Assembly (NCBI GenBank): GCA_029851415.1
Contig: CM056744.1
Span: 99,109,338 to 99,173,337 of the forward strand
Length of the DNA stretch: 64,000 nt
Reading direction: 5' to 3'
Origin: Eretmocerus hayati
Lineage: Eukaryota; Arthropoda; Insecta; Hymenoptera; Aphelinidae
Shown here in pieces: positions 1 through 10,457 of the stretch. The translations under genes were made by a program, and so were the position numbers. Positions within the stretch are counted from its first letter, which is position 1. The number at the start of each line of letters is the position of its first letter. The notes beneath the pieces are model-generated. The model was not told the DNA's origin, did not search any database, and was given only the letters and a program-made list of their open reading frames with translations.

Positions 1-2
1 CT

Positions 3-82
3 GAGGAATGTATGTATGGCCCATTTCTGACAGTACAATGTGGAATTAAATCTAGAGATGCATGTCAATTGATGATGAGAAA
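3..82 (+). CDS. Possible internal exon, cut by the window edge
   Basis: The frame beginning at base 3 stays open to base 82 and reads 26 codons (EECMYGPFLTVQ, then a Cys-containing stretch ending QLMMR). It then meets a good donor, AA|GTGAGT, just before an in-frame TGA. This is what a true exon end looks like. It leaves two bases of a split codon, whereas the next exon I trust (432) starts in phase 0, so the two cannot be joined directly. A missed small exon, a different gene, or chance would each explain this. No family is recognised. Confidence 0.25.
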
Positions 83-431
83 GTGAGTATGGAACCTTTG
101 ATACGTTTCATTTGCAATTGTCTGAAATGTCTGTTGGCGATACAAAAATATTAATAATTGGCTCGTTATATCCAAATCTACTATAGTTTGGGTGAAATTG
201 AAATTTTTACTCTGCACACTGCACTTGTTGATGTTCACCCATTAAACTCCACCATTTACTTACAGTTATCAACAGATCAGAGGTACTACATTAATGTTAG
301 CTTCGTTGGGCACTGAATGAACTCAACCCTCAATGAGTCTTATAGGCCTCTCTCCCTTGAATAATTGATGAGACGTCTCCTAGTGTACACTCAATATATA
401 CTGAGCTAAGCAATGTAATTCTGACCCACAG

Positions 432-3400
432 GCATGGACAGCGAGGAAATTGGATGCAAAAGATAGAATGGTGGAGCACAGAAAGCAGAAAAAGAAAACA
501 GGGAACATGCGAATGACTGCTGTTCTAACAGAACAGGAGGAGGCCATATGCAAGCTGTTCAAAGATTTTGCGCTGCCACTTTTTTTGGATGAAAATTTTG
601 GCTTCGGACTCAAAAGCAAGTTAACCATTGATGAGTATGTGTTACTCCACGAATATAGTATACATCAGATAACATGCTGGCACAGATGAGCACAATCTGA
701 ATGTCATATAGGGTCATGAATCTAACTTGCAAGTTTAGTGACTAGTATTGAAAATCATGTGAACCAACTTCAAGGAATATTGCACGGTTGAAGTAAATCT
801 GCTGGACTGTGAAAATGTATTGATGAGAAGGGTGTTTGCGACATGCAGTATAATGAGATGAGCCTCATAAATACTGGCTTATTGATATAAAGTTGTATAA
901 TTTACTAGCTTGTTGGCCTCCCAAATTCAACTGTGTTCAAAAATGCAGTTATGTTGATTTTGTTCCCTTGTATACTCATGTATTATCATTAGAAAATATT
1001 TTACCACTTTCAAGTGCACAATGAATGACAAATCTCCTAGTAAGAATACTTGTAGAAAATTGATGATTATAGCAAGCGATGTCAGATCACACTTGGTCAA
1101 CTTCTTACCTAGGGAATTGATTCTTACAGGACAGATTCTTTCTTATGAATCTGAATAAGCTTCTTTGTAATGGCCATATGAACCGATCACTTAATACGTA
1201 TTCTTTCTCTTCAATTTTTGAGACGTTTGTAGCCTGGAACAAATAATTTTGGTGAGACTTGAAAAGTTTTAAGCATGTTGTATCCATGTTGTATCAAAAC
1301 ATACATGAATTAAGAGGTTACCTGATGTCTTCATAAGTGATACCGATACAATCACTTATAGATATTTATAGCAATTTAGAGCCACATCACCAATTACTTC
1401 CCGTTGATACACCTGTGCTGTTACACAGATGGGAAACAAGCTCTTGAAATCAGATTTTACATTACTATCACAAGATATGACCTTGATGCAGTTTGCTTCA
1501 GCGAGAAGCTCGTCAGTTCGCTACATGAGTGCCTAATAATAGGTTGGGCCGGTTGGGGAAGCTTTGGCATAGTCAGATGTTGGATATAGCAATAATAAGG
1601 AAAAAAGAGCGAAAAATTCCGCATTCTATCATAATCAATCAAACTTTCAGCTTGTTCAGGAGCAAGATCATTTTTGCTATTTTAGCAATCATTTTTTTTT
1701 TTCATGCGGCATCAGTGTTTGCTTTGTATTCGAAAATCAAAATTCGAATACTTTTATAAAAGTTTAGAAATAATCACCCATGTGAAAAACGACCAAGCCC
1801 AATGATAGGTCAATCTCTGGATCTGGAAGACGAATCGACACAGGATTGGTCGATTTTGCGAATTTTTAAATTGAAGCCGACCATGCATGCGCATTGGCTT
1901 GGCGCTTCTTATAGCAGACCGCAACTGCAAATTACAAAGGCAACGGGCGCTAGCTCGAATGCTCGGTCATCGACGACTCAATGGTTAGTTTTGCTGAGTT
2001 TTGGAGATCATAAGTCATCTTGGAATCCTATCTCTTATAATGTCGGATTTTAATATCAATCAAGATTCTCAACAAAGCAATGGGTATGTGTGGCTATGGC
2101 TTCACTTTTTGTAAACATGACTGAGGACGTGGGAGTTTTGTTGACTCACATGTGTTTGCCCACATTACTTTGAGAATTCTTCTCTTGAGTTTGATCAAGG
2201 CTTGCGTTTTCCAAAACTACATTACTCCTTCCTTATGATGATTTCCATCGGTAGGCCTATTCGATCACCAGGAACAGGGTTATGATATCATGAGAGGCTC
2301 ACCCGCAAGGACTGAGCTGTTGTTGGATTTTTGGAGTGTCTCTATAGATGATGAATCATCTATACCATTTGGAATCCAAAGATCTTTTGGAGGATTTGGT
2401 GCTTGATGTTATGAGGTTGTTCGGCTAACTGAAATCCAGAGCTAGTTTGAAAGTAGTCGATAGAACTGATTGTCAGATTTCATGTCTTTGATTTGGTTCT
2501 CATAGAGGATCCTTGTTTGCTTTCATGATTCAAATTGTATCAACCACACACAGTTTTTGTTTTGCATGGATATAATTAGGTAATGGAGGTGCTTTACTCG
2601 TATATTGATATCTCAACATTAAGTCAAACCATAGCAGCTACTCTGTATATCACTCAGCTTTTGCTCGCTCTGGAGACAAACAATTTTTATACAAGCCAAT
2701 AAATTGCTGTGTGTGGTAGTATATTAGATTATTGATTGGCAATGAAAAAACTATAGCTCTATGATACACTGTTATATTCATTATAGTGATGAAAAGGAAC
2801 AAAGATTTCTACCTTCGGAGAAGAGGCTCATCATAGGTTTTATGGAAAAAAATCCTACTTACGTTGATGGCATGCTTGTTTACACTGGCTCAGAGGCAGA
2901 AAAAAAGAAGTGGCTTGAGTTCATAACTGATATGCAACAAAATGGGAAAACTGCGAAAACCAGTGTCAAGTTATTGAGTGTATGTGCAAAAATATTGTAG
3001 ATTTTGATCATTCAATTTCTATGATGTTATATAACTTGAGAATATTTATTCCAGTGTTGGCTTGATGCTCTTGATAGAGTGGCGACAGAGGCAAAACAAC
3101 CAGGAGTGAAATTGAGTCAAGATAAACAGAGAATGCTTGCTCTACTCAAATCTGTCAAGAAAGAAGATTTCTCAGCCAGTTCTTGTAAAGCCAAAATCAA
3201 GAAATTGGATAACTTAGAAAGTGTCAGCGCTGGGGCTATGAAGGACCTGCAAGATTTCAGTCTGTCAAATAAAAGCAATGGCCAAAGCATTTTGGAAAAT
3301 AAGGATTTCAACCAAGGGAAAATCATGAAGAGGTATAGCAATGGTAGCTGCAGTGGTAGTGACGATTCTGATTGTTATGCTGTGCCTTCAAAAAAACTAA

Positions 3401-5750
3401 GCAAGTGGTCCTTACCAGAATTTAAAACAAGGAGTGACCGTGAGTACCTTCATCTCCTCATTATATTCACCTCCCTCCATGGTTTTACGAGAAGGAGACA
3501 TGTGTGCATATTTCAATTTTCATTATCGGTAAGAACTATTCTGATTCAATTAATATCATCTACCAGTATCCATGTGAGCTTGTAGATCACTTCCTACTAG
3601 TTTTGAACAGAGCAGAGATTTGAACTAATTAAAAACTACATCATTTGGAGAATCTTCTTTTGGTTATCCCTCGTTGAATGATCCATAATATTGCATGTAT
3701 CAAGATCAACAATTTTCTTACAAACTCCAACCCAACAAATCTATGTACATGCATGAGAATTCGTTCCAACTTCCGTGTCCCTTTAGCACACGGAAGTTGG
3801 AACGAATTCTCATGGATCAGGATTGGTAGCACCAACCCAAAAAGCGAAAGTCACTTGGTGGCTCTATCAGAATTTAAGTTTGGTGAGTGTACGTAGCCAC
3901 GATTTGTACAGAACTAACAGCATTCTAACATCTCAATATTTCAGTTGGTCAGCCTCGTTATTGAAGGTTATTTCCTGTTCTTCATACCACTTGTTCAAAA
4001 ATGTATTTGATAAATTTCATGCTTGCCTCACAAGAACTACATTTCTAGAATGAATATTTTGCACTCGTAGATTTTTCGAGTCTTGTCGTGTAACAGCACA
4101 TGGAGTGAATTTTAGAAAATTTTCAACAGATCTGTGGAAATATATGATTAAGGAGATTCATCCATCGTCTGGTACGTTGAGAGAAATGTGACGATTTATC
4201 ATCAGAATAGTGCGAGAAAAAAAACACTCTGTGTTTATATTTTGATGAGGGATGGGATAATGTCAGTAATCAGACTCACAATTGCAATTACAGATTGTAC
4301 CAAAATCTGTATGCCTTACGCCAACCCATCAAATTTGAATTTGAAATAAGTTTACGCAAAATAAATGTGATTTATCAAGTACCATTTGCCTCTCAGTCGT
4401 TGAATATAAAGGATTTCATTCAACACGAGTTGTGCCATGTGTGACATCATCATCATATCTTTCTAGAGCCTTCAACGTCCAGGTCATCGGAGATTCTTTC
4501 CTCGTTCATCAATGATTCCAAAACTTTGACGTACTCGGATTTGGAGGAAAAACTTGACGAAGGTTGCTTAGATCTTACCGCTGACGGGCTGCAAATGCTT
4601 CCAGATGATGTGGTATGATCTTACTGTAACGTTAATCTGGAGTTGATAATGGATTACTCACAGTTTTCCTTGAAAATTTCCAGCAACTGCTACAATTCCA
4701 CCACTTGAGGATTGAAAAAAATGAGCTTTCATTTCTTCCTGTGAGTTTGGCCAATTTTTGCGACTGCCGTGACATTTTCTCGTAAATTTCTTTAATTGAT
4801 GCAATACTTACAGTCATTTTTAACATCCATGGTGTGTATTACTCGCATCGAAGTGCAAGAGAACCAACTCGAATCACTACCTGATGATATTGGGCTTCTT
4901 CTTGATTTGAAACACTTGAACGTTTCTTCGAACAAATTAACAACGTTACCTCTCAGCATGGCTCTACTTAATAAACTGAAATACCTCAATGTGAACCAGA
5001 ATCCCCTCGACGAATCTCTCACGAAGATAGCAGGCTCATGTCATAACTCTAGTGATTTCAAACGATGCGCCGAAATGATGGTAGATCATTTAGGTTTGAT
5101 GAAAGCTGAAAAAGAGAGCGCTGAGATTGCTTGTAAAAATACTCGTGAGTGTTGCCATTTCTCTACCAAACTTAAGAACAATCCCTACAAAAAAATCATT
5201 GATTCGTGTTAACTCGTGTAAGCTTCTGGATCTCGCGAACTTCTGCATTTGATTACTAATAGCAATCAAAAAGTACGGGTGCACGTTTCTCAAAGTCTAT
5301 TACGCTTCTGTTCCACTCGATCAGTATATTCTAATATTTTTCTATTCAATACACGCAATGGTTATGTACGAAAGACCACGGATATATTCTCACGCCTAAT
5401 ATGATGCTAATTCGTTGACAACCCGCATAATCCATACATTTTCAGTTTCAGAAATTCCTTATCATGATGACCAATACGTCGTCAACATGGGCAACGAAAC
5501 GATAGAAAAATTGGACGTTCTGGTCAAAATCGGCAACACTCTTGTCGAAAACCAGGTTAAACGTGACGCTGAAGTACTATCGGTTCTTAAGGAAATTCGG
5601 GACGACAACCGAGATTTCTATTCGTACTTCAAAAGCCAACGCCCTGCAGTGCCAACATCGGTACTGTTGGATTTCAGCCCAACTAAAGAGATTGTATCGG
5701 GAGGTAAAGAAAATGAATCCGAGGATGATGAACTCGCTGATAAGGATTGA
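432..5750 (+). CDS. Seven-exon gene: Myb/SANT-like plus leucine-rich-repeat protein (N-terminus outside window)
   Basis: Exons are 432-634, 2787-2979, 3055-3439, 4467-4612, 4684-4740, 4814-5144 and 5446-5750. Every junction is GT-AG and every phase agrees (2/1, 0/0, 1/2, 0/0, 0/0, 1/2), giving 539 residues with no stop; three introns are 71-75 bases. Residues 72-150 resemble a Myb/SANT-like helix-turn-helix, with aromatic and Trp positions in RFLPSEKRL, KKKWLEF and CWLDALDRV. Residues 185-260 are Ser/Lys-rich linker. Residues 285-405 hold four or five SDS22/Shoc2-type LRRs (HLRIEKNELSFLP, IEVQENQLESLPDDIG, LKHLNVSSNKLTTLP, LKYLNVNQNPL), with phase-0 introns at repeat borders. Residues 450-495 form a charged helix, probably coiled coil, and the tail is acidic. 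A nuclear DNA- or protein-binding role is inference; I cannot name an orthologue. No in-frame start precedes 432, so upstream exons are expected. The linkage of exon 432-634 is the least certain part. Confidence 0.75.
635..2786 (+). other. Intron 1 of the SANT-LRR gene
   Basis: The donor is GA|GTATGT after 634 and the acceptor is TTCATTATAG at 2786. At 2.15 kb it is much longer than the gene's other introns. I see no further exon with matching signals and no element with clear ends. Short open frames around 1404-2053 have no splice or codon support. Confidence 0.5.
3440..4466 (+). other. Intron 3 of the SANT-LRR gene, carrying a perfect hairpin
   Basis: The donor is ACC|GTGAGT and the acceptor is ATCTTTCTAG. 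The intron separates the SANT-like/linker exons from the LRR exons, and it contains the hairpin at 3752-3814. Small open frames inside it have no splice support. Confidence 0.6.
3752..3814. repeat. Perfect 27-bp stem, 9-nt loop inverted repeat flanked by 9-bp direct repeats
   Basis: Bases 3752-3778 are the exact reverse complement of 3788-3814, with loop CCCTTTAGC between. The stem contains GAATTCGTTCCAACTTCCG. The hairpin is flanked by the direct repeat CCAACCCAA at 3727-3735 and 3832-3840, so it may be a tiny fold-back insertion. At 63 nt it is about the size of a pre-miRNA, but unbroken pairing is more typical of a recent palindromic insertion. Confidence 0.8.
5145..5445 (+). other. Intron 6 of the SANT-LRR gene
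   Basis: The donor is ACTC|GTGAGT and the acceptor is CATTTTCAG. The intron is 301 bases and I see no other feature in it. Confidence 0.65.
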
Positions 5751-5869
5751 TAATTATTCATTATTATTACTGATAGAGATCAAAGCAGTATTGCTAGTCT
5801 TTAGAGTCTTTCAGGACAGAGTATTCGTTTAGTCATCGAGACCAAAATGAGGATTAAACTCTAAGTTTT

Positions 5870-5875
5870 TTTATT
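5870..5875 (-). terminator. Possible poly(A) signal for the - strand gene
   Basis: TTTATT on + reads AATAAA on -, about 680 bases past the stop at 6556. If used, the two convergent transcripts would overlap at their 3' ends. Confidence 0.25.
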
Positions 5876-6016
5876 TCAATATGATTGTTGACGTAAACTG
5901 TGAAGATAGATCATTTAAAAAAAAGATATTCAGTAACGCAACATGTTTCTGTTCTGTGCACTAAATAGATTGTCTGATATGAATGATGAATGGAATGTAT
6001 GTCGAGTTCCTCGTTC

Positions 6017-6022
6017 AATAAA
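6017..6022 (+). terminator. Poly(A) signal AATAAA for the SANT-LRR gene
   Basis: A canonical AATAAA lies 267 bases after the stop codon, giving a 3' UTR of roughly 280-300 bases. I find no earlier AATAAA after the stop on this strand. Confidence 0.55.
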
Positions 6023-6555
6023 ATGCGTTTGAACTCTGTAATACTAGTAATTGTTTACATTAATCTGCCCTCCACCAATTATCTTATCACTAAACTTCCA
6101 TTCGACTGATGTTATTAGACTTGGAAGGATTCAGTGTTTGGATTTTCTTCCTAATCGATAGTTGATGTGAATACCTATTCACACTTGATCTCATGTGCTG
6201 TCATCTATTCAACTGTATAGAGAGATGGTTTAGGAATTCTGTTGAGTAACCGATATGGAGAGAATTGGATGCCTGAATGAAACATTCGATGACAGTACAG
6301 ATGTTCCTCAGAAGCAACAGGAATGAGCGTCAATAATTGGATCAATCATAAGCTTAGTACTTGGAAGATCTCTTTGAGAGGGTTCAAGTATTCCAACTCA
6401 ATCACAAAGTAGGAGTGAAGGTTTTGAATAAGAAGATTGATAAGTGAAAGAGTTTACGAGTCGTAGTTGGGCACATTTGAGTTTAAGACTTGTACCGACT
6501 TTACTTCTGTTTTGTAAATGAGTTGAAATACTTGAATAATCATTGTAAGTGGAGT

Positions 6556-7077
6556 TCAAGTGTCAAAGTGTTTTGTACATTTCAGTACTATAATATCTAG
6601 AGCGTATTGAGATGAAATGTCTAAAAAAAGATTGAGTAGTGGCAGAGTTTTTGTTTCATCAATCAGCACATTTACATTCAAGGCATACACTACCTTCACT
6701 CCAACTTTGGAGATGAGTTTCAATATTTGAATGCTTCCAAACAGAGCTTCCAAGCATGCAGCACATGTTTGGTGTAATAATTGACGTCAAATCCTGTTGC
6801 TGTTGAGGACCCTCCGGGCTGTCACCAAAAGTTCCATTCAATAATCTACTGCAGGGTGCAATTACACTAAAAAAGCACACAAAGTACTATCAATGCATGC
6901 CTTCTGCACTTTCATCCAAAAATCAACCACAAACAGCCTGATGCACGGTGAATCTTGAAATAGTACTCCACGAACTCATTACATGTGAGCCTCGAAACTC
7001 TCAAAACTGTAGGATGAAAGTGCAAAAGCCTACTGAGGCAATTGATAAGGAACAGAGCCTATATATACTTTCCCCAT
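6556..7077 (-). CDS. Three-exon small gene, 87-residue protein of unknown function
   Basis: Reading the - strand, coding parts are 7077-7034, 6848-6694 and 6620-6556. The first acceptor (at 7100) follows a long T tract ending CTTTTATAG, the second is CACCCTGCAG and the third is CAATCTTTTTTTAG. Donors are CA|GTAGG (weak at -1) and AAG|GTAGTG. Phases agree (2/1, 1/2). The protein begins MGKVYIGSVPYQLP, continues through NGTFGDSPEGPQQQQ and CCMLGSSVWKHS, and ends VLKCTKHFDT. No signal peptide or membrane segment is evident and I recognise no family. Joining the proposed upstream exon ending at 7321 puts an in-frame TAA before the ATG with no intervening ATG, which fits a true start. The gene converges on the SANT-LRR gene with 0.5-0.8 kb between coding ends. 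A spliced noncoding RNA is the alternative. Confidence 0.5.
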
Positions 7078-7320
7078 CAATTCCCTAAGAAGATTGGTTC
7101 TATAAAAGAAAAAAAAAAAAAAATCAAATATTCTAGATTTGCGCTAAAGAATCACGTTACCACCATGGAACGTGACTTTTAATGCATTTCGTCATGTCAC
7201 TGTATTGTTGCATATAATCTCCAATTAATCAGCTTCCCCTAATACTAAAAACGACATCATTCAGCTGTAGCACAAAGCAGTCTGCTAGAGCCTGCTTCTG
7301 CTCTGCAAAACAATACTTAC

Positions 7321-7460
7321 CTCGAGTTAGGTTAGACTCCGCAGTTTAGGAGCTAGTGTGCGTGGAGACGTGTACGTGTGTAAAGTTTGCGTGGCGGGCG
7401 TGCGTAGTGTGTGTGGCGTGTGGAGTTTGGGGTGAGCTGAATGACCCTACAGACTCACCT
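7321..7460 (-). other. Probable 5' untranslated exon(s) of the 87-residue gene
   Basis: On the - strand, CTCGAG|GTAAGT at 7321/7320 is a near-perfect donor and matches the strong acceptor at 7100. A second strong donor, CCCAG|GTGAGT, lies at about 7458. The exon's 5' end cannot be fixed from sequence alone, so the right boundary is approximate. Confidence 0.35.
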
Positions 7461-8805
7461 GGGCGCCGATTCTATACAGACGACTACCGAATTAATGATC
7501 CAATGGGTTTGCATGTATGTATGTGTGTGTGTGTATATATATACAGGTATTAGGTATATCGATGTTGGAATAAACATATCAGAGACTATGTACCGGTATA
7601 AGCAGCTCACGCAAGGCTTAGAAACGAATTCTGGTGATGGGCTCCTCTTTACTTCTCTCTCATGTGAGTTTAGTAGCTTTGAGTGGTAATGAGAATATAT
7701 ACCTACATATATACATGTATATACGGGGTTATTCCGCGATCATTGTACTATAAATTGGTTCCATGCTTTTGTAGACGAAGATTGCATGTATATATGGGTA
7801 TAAATGTAAATAGAGCTGAGATATCAGGTGCTCTTATCACGAGATAGCTGATGTGTGCATCGTAAAGCAGGTGTGTGTTTTAAGCAAACGTTGAGTTTTC
7901 GAACGTCTTGAGAATATTTCAAATTTGTGTTATATGTGTATATTCATATATACACTGATGTCTCTACTGAATTGTGTATTAGTAGAAAATTGGTAAAATG
8001 ATCGCTTGTAAAAATGATGTCACATGCTTTGCAATAAATTTTAGAAGAAAAGTTGTGTAAATACCGTTGGAATCGACGAATAAATTTGAAAACGTTCTAA
8101 ACGGTTGAACGAATGATCTGGACTTAACGGCCGAATATATTTAATACTTATACGCAATCGAATGTTTTGAATACACATGCGTGGCATCGATTAATGTTTT
8201 GATAAATTTTCGGTGACAGGTAAATAAAATACCTGCGATTTAAACGACGTTCTGAAATCAAGAATCGTTTTATATAACGAACGAGAGCTTTCGAAATTTT
8301 TAAATTGTGGAACGCGCAATTACTTACATGAACGGGGCTATCATGAAAAATTTGTCATCTAAGCAGTTTTGGCGCGCGAATACCTATATGACCCCGGCCC
8401 GAAAAATGGAATATTGGTAAAACAGCTGTTTCGACTCTGTTGTCGCCGTTCCGTCGTTCGGGCGGACATCATGATAACAATAACGAGCAGAAAAAAAAGA
8501 ACTGAGTCAGCTATAAAAACGGAATGTATACCTACATACATTTGAACGAAAATTGGGTGCACATGAACCATGACACCGATGTGATGCTTTGAATAATTTT
8601 CGACCCACAAAAATTTTAGCAACCAGTGAGGTAAGCAATAAGAACGAGTCGTTTTTCGATGAAACTGAGTTAATTTGGCTCAAGCTAGTGTGGAATAACA
8701 GGTGAATTGGCCGGCGATTTCTGTAGTAATCTATACATATATGCAAAAACCCGGCTGTTCCATTTTGGCATACCTAATGTATTGAATTGAATAAAGGGTC
8801 AAAGT
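7461..8805. other. Noncoding stretch with TG/TA microsatellite
   Basis: A (TG)n run passing into (TA)n lies at about 7520-7545. GC is locally raised near 7360-7440 and 8370-8470. No gene with splice or start support is seen; the short frames in 8359-8746 are not convincing. Confidence 0.4.
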
Positions 8806-9408
8806 ATGTACGCCATGAGCCCTTATTTCAAAGCATCACATCATATCAGGTTGCTCGACTCGATGATGAGCAGCACTAACACGCGGCATCGAATCTACTT
8901 CCAAGCGGGGTGTGCCGGAATCCCATCTTTCTATCTCACTCTTTTCCCTTTTATCTATACCTTCAAAAGTAAGTGTATATCTACGAAGGTTTATCAAGCT
9001 CTAAGAATATCAAGTTTTGCAAGCTCGAATTTTAAAAAAATTCTTAAAATTCGAATTCAAAGTTCGATGAAATTTGAAGCAATGTATATGTATAACGAAG
9101 GTGAAAATATCCTGCGGGGAAATATAAAGATAGACCCCGGTAAACCCATCGGTGCAAGCACTTCTATCTCTCTTTCTCGCGCGCGGGGTCTATCGATCGG
9201 CGGGAGAGCAAGAGCGAACAGAGGTAGGAGCCCGCCACACGAAACATATCACACACACACAGCGTCTCCTAACCTCAAAAATAATAATTTTGCACAAAAA
9301 ATCCAGGTGTATCTCTACTACAATATATCTATCATCACTAATATTATACACTATTATTGTACCCACCTGCTGCTGCTGCTTCTGCTTGTGCTATCGCTGT
9401 CTTGCTGA
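8806..9408 (+). CDS. 200-residue open frame, uncertain coding
   Basis: This is the longest open frame in the window. It starts AAAGTATGTACGCC and ends in a Leu run (LLLLLLLVLSLSC) made by CTG/CTT-like triplets. Interior segments are unremarkable, with a basic Arg/Gly patch (SIGGRARANRGRS). No domain, signal peptide or conserved motif is recognised. With stops at the frequency expected for this AT content, 200 codons would rarely stay open by chance, but the segment is locally GC-richer and repetitive, which raises the odds. The TCTCTTTCTCGCGCGCGGGG tract at about 9170 looks more like a promoter or 5' UTR than protein-coding DNA. Confidence 0.25.
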   Translation: MYAMSPYFKASHHIRLLDSMMSSTNTRHRIYFQAGCAGIPSFYLTLFPFIYTFKSKCISTKVYQALRISSFASSNFKKILKIRIQSSMKFEAMYMYNEGENILRGNIKIDPGKPIGASTSISLSRARGLSIGGRARANRGRSPPHETYHTHTASPNLKNNNFAQKIQVYLYYNISIITNIIHYYCTHLLLLLLLVLSLSC

Positions 9409-9608
9409 ATAAAATATATACTGTGCCTATCTATAACTACAGAGTCGCGCACCAGGTCTTTGTAATATATCACACCTTTTTGTCTATATAGTTATATATT
9501 ATAAATTCCACCCGGCACTTGTATTTATCTTCGTAAAATTCAGCTTTTCTTGTAATAATCTTCAAAATTTATTATCTTCTTCATAAATAATTTTTAATCC
9601 AGGTAATA

Positions 9609-9722
9609 ATGAGCCTAGAAAGTGGTTTTGATGTTGATGATGATGAAGATGATGATGATGATGGTGCCGGCATCGACTCTCCCGGAATTTATCCAAAGCG
9701 TCGTCTGCTAGAAACACACTGA
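9609..9722 (+). CDS. 37-residue acidic small ORF over a GAT repeat
   Basis: ATG at 9609 opens a frame with an Asp/Glu run (DVDDDEDDDDD) and a basic end (PKRRLLETH) before TGA. A possible acceptor (TTTTTAATCCAG) lies five bases upstream. The acidic run comes from a (GAT)n microsatellite at about 9630-9661, so coding status is doubtful. It could be the first coding segment of an unrecognised gene. Confidence 0.2.
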   Translation: MSLESGFDVDDDEDDDDDGAGIDSPGIYPKRRLLETH

Positions 9723-9847
9723 TATCATACACCAAAAAAATGATGCTCCAAAAGGCAGGTTATGTAGACTTTCGATTAAAATTGTGATATGTTATAAAAT
9801 CGCAATGGATAAACACTGATTATTTTTTTTTTTTTTTGTAAGTACAG

Positions 9848-9935
9848 CGACGGCAAAAATTTTATAAAGAGCAAGAGCTATAGCAAGAGACGAAACACAA
9901 CGTCCGATTACAGGAGCTCGCGCCCGACTGACTGA
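9848..9935 (+). CDS. Possible terminal coding exon
   Basis: A long T tract followed by GTAAGTACAG at 9847 makes a strong acceptor. The frame after one split base reads DGKNFIKSKSYSKRRN and continues to SSRPTD and a TGA (28 residues). The composition looks coding, but no upstream exon in matching phase was found. The same bases carry an initiator-like motif on the other strand. Confidence 0.2.
9901..9935 (-). promoter_or_regulatory. Candidate core promoter (initiator plus DPE-like), - strand
   Basis: On the - strand, 9935-9926 reads TCAGTCAGTC, a doubled arthropod initiator. GGACG (matching RGWYV) follows at 9905-9901, about +25 or +29 from the two possible start adenines; the canonical DPE position is +28, so spacing is close but not exact. 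Confidence 0.25.
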
Positions 9936-10012
9936 ACGATGAACGAAGCGATGGCCCGCACGGAGAGTCACTGGCACTGCGCTGGAGCTTGGAACTAATG
10001 GACGCCCACCCA

Positions 10013-10079
10013 TATAAAAGAGGAGGAGGAAGCTTTGCTATATGCTCTGGCCACCACCTCTCACGCACCCGTATATAAA
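10013..10079 (+). promoter_or_regulatory. Two TATA-like boxes
   Basis: TATAAAAG lies at 10013-10020 and TATATAAA at 10072-10079, both on +. No clear initiator sits 30 bases downstream of either. They lie in a 300-base patch of raised GC with CCTCCT/GAGGAGG tracts. Confidence 0.2.
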
Positions 10080-10271
10080 CCCCCCCTACCTATGCAGGTG
10101 TGTGTATTATTATGATTCTTCGTCATCGATTCTGATTATTTACTCAAGTCTGTCTATATATTGCAGGTATAATTTCATACGTCATTATAATTGCCTACTG
10201 CTTATCATCAACATCCCCCTCCCCATTTCTAGTGATCAGAGCCTCCTCCTCCCCCCCCCTCCTCCAAAAAA

Positions 10272-10457
10272 ATGAGCGAAATTTTCGGATTGGATTGGTT
10301 TGGTGGGAATTACACCTGGGTGTACTCCGGTGTACTCGGATGCATCAGTTTATGCTTCCCACGAGCTTTTTTGGGGAGGATTTTACTTGGGGAGGGAGCT
10401 TGCGACAGGTGCGAATTTTTGAACGTAGGAAGGATTTGTATTGGCTTTTCGAAATAA
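10272..10457 (+). CDS. 61-residue small ORF with strong start context
   Basis: The start context CCAAAAAAATGAGC is close to the insect optimum. The product (MSEIFGLDWFGGNYTWVYSG..., ending RICIGFSK) is hydrophobic and Cys-containing, with no recognised domain. The region upstream is a C-rich tract. Chance remains the simplest explanation. Confidence 0.2.
   Translation: MSEIFGLDWFGGNYTWVYSGVLGCISLCFPRAFLGRILLGEGACDRCEFLNVGRICIGFSK

Noticed and set aside
1404..2053. Four overlapping open frames of 61-83 codons inside intron 1
   Set aside because: No matching acceptor and donor pairs, overlapping on both strands, and lengths expected by chance at this AT content.
3117..3341. 74-codon - strand frame opposite exon 3
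   Set aside because: Shadow of the real + strand exon.
8359..8746. Two overlapping - strand frames of 79 and 87 codons
   Set aside because: Low-complexity product, no start context or splice sites, and they overlap each other in different frames.
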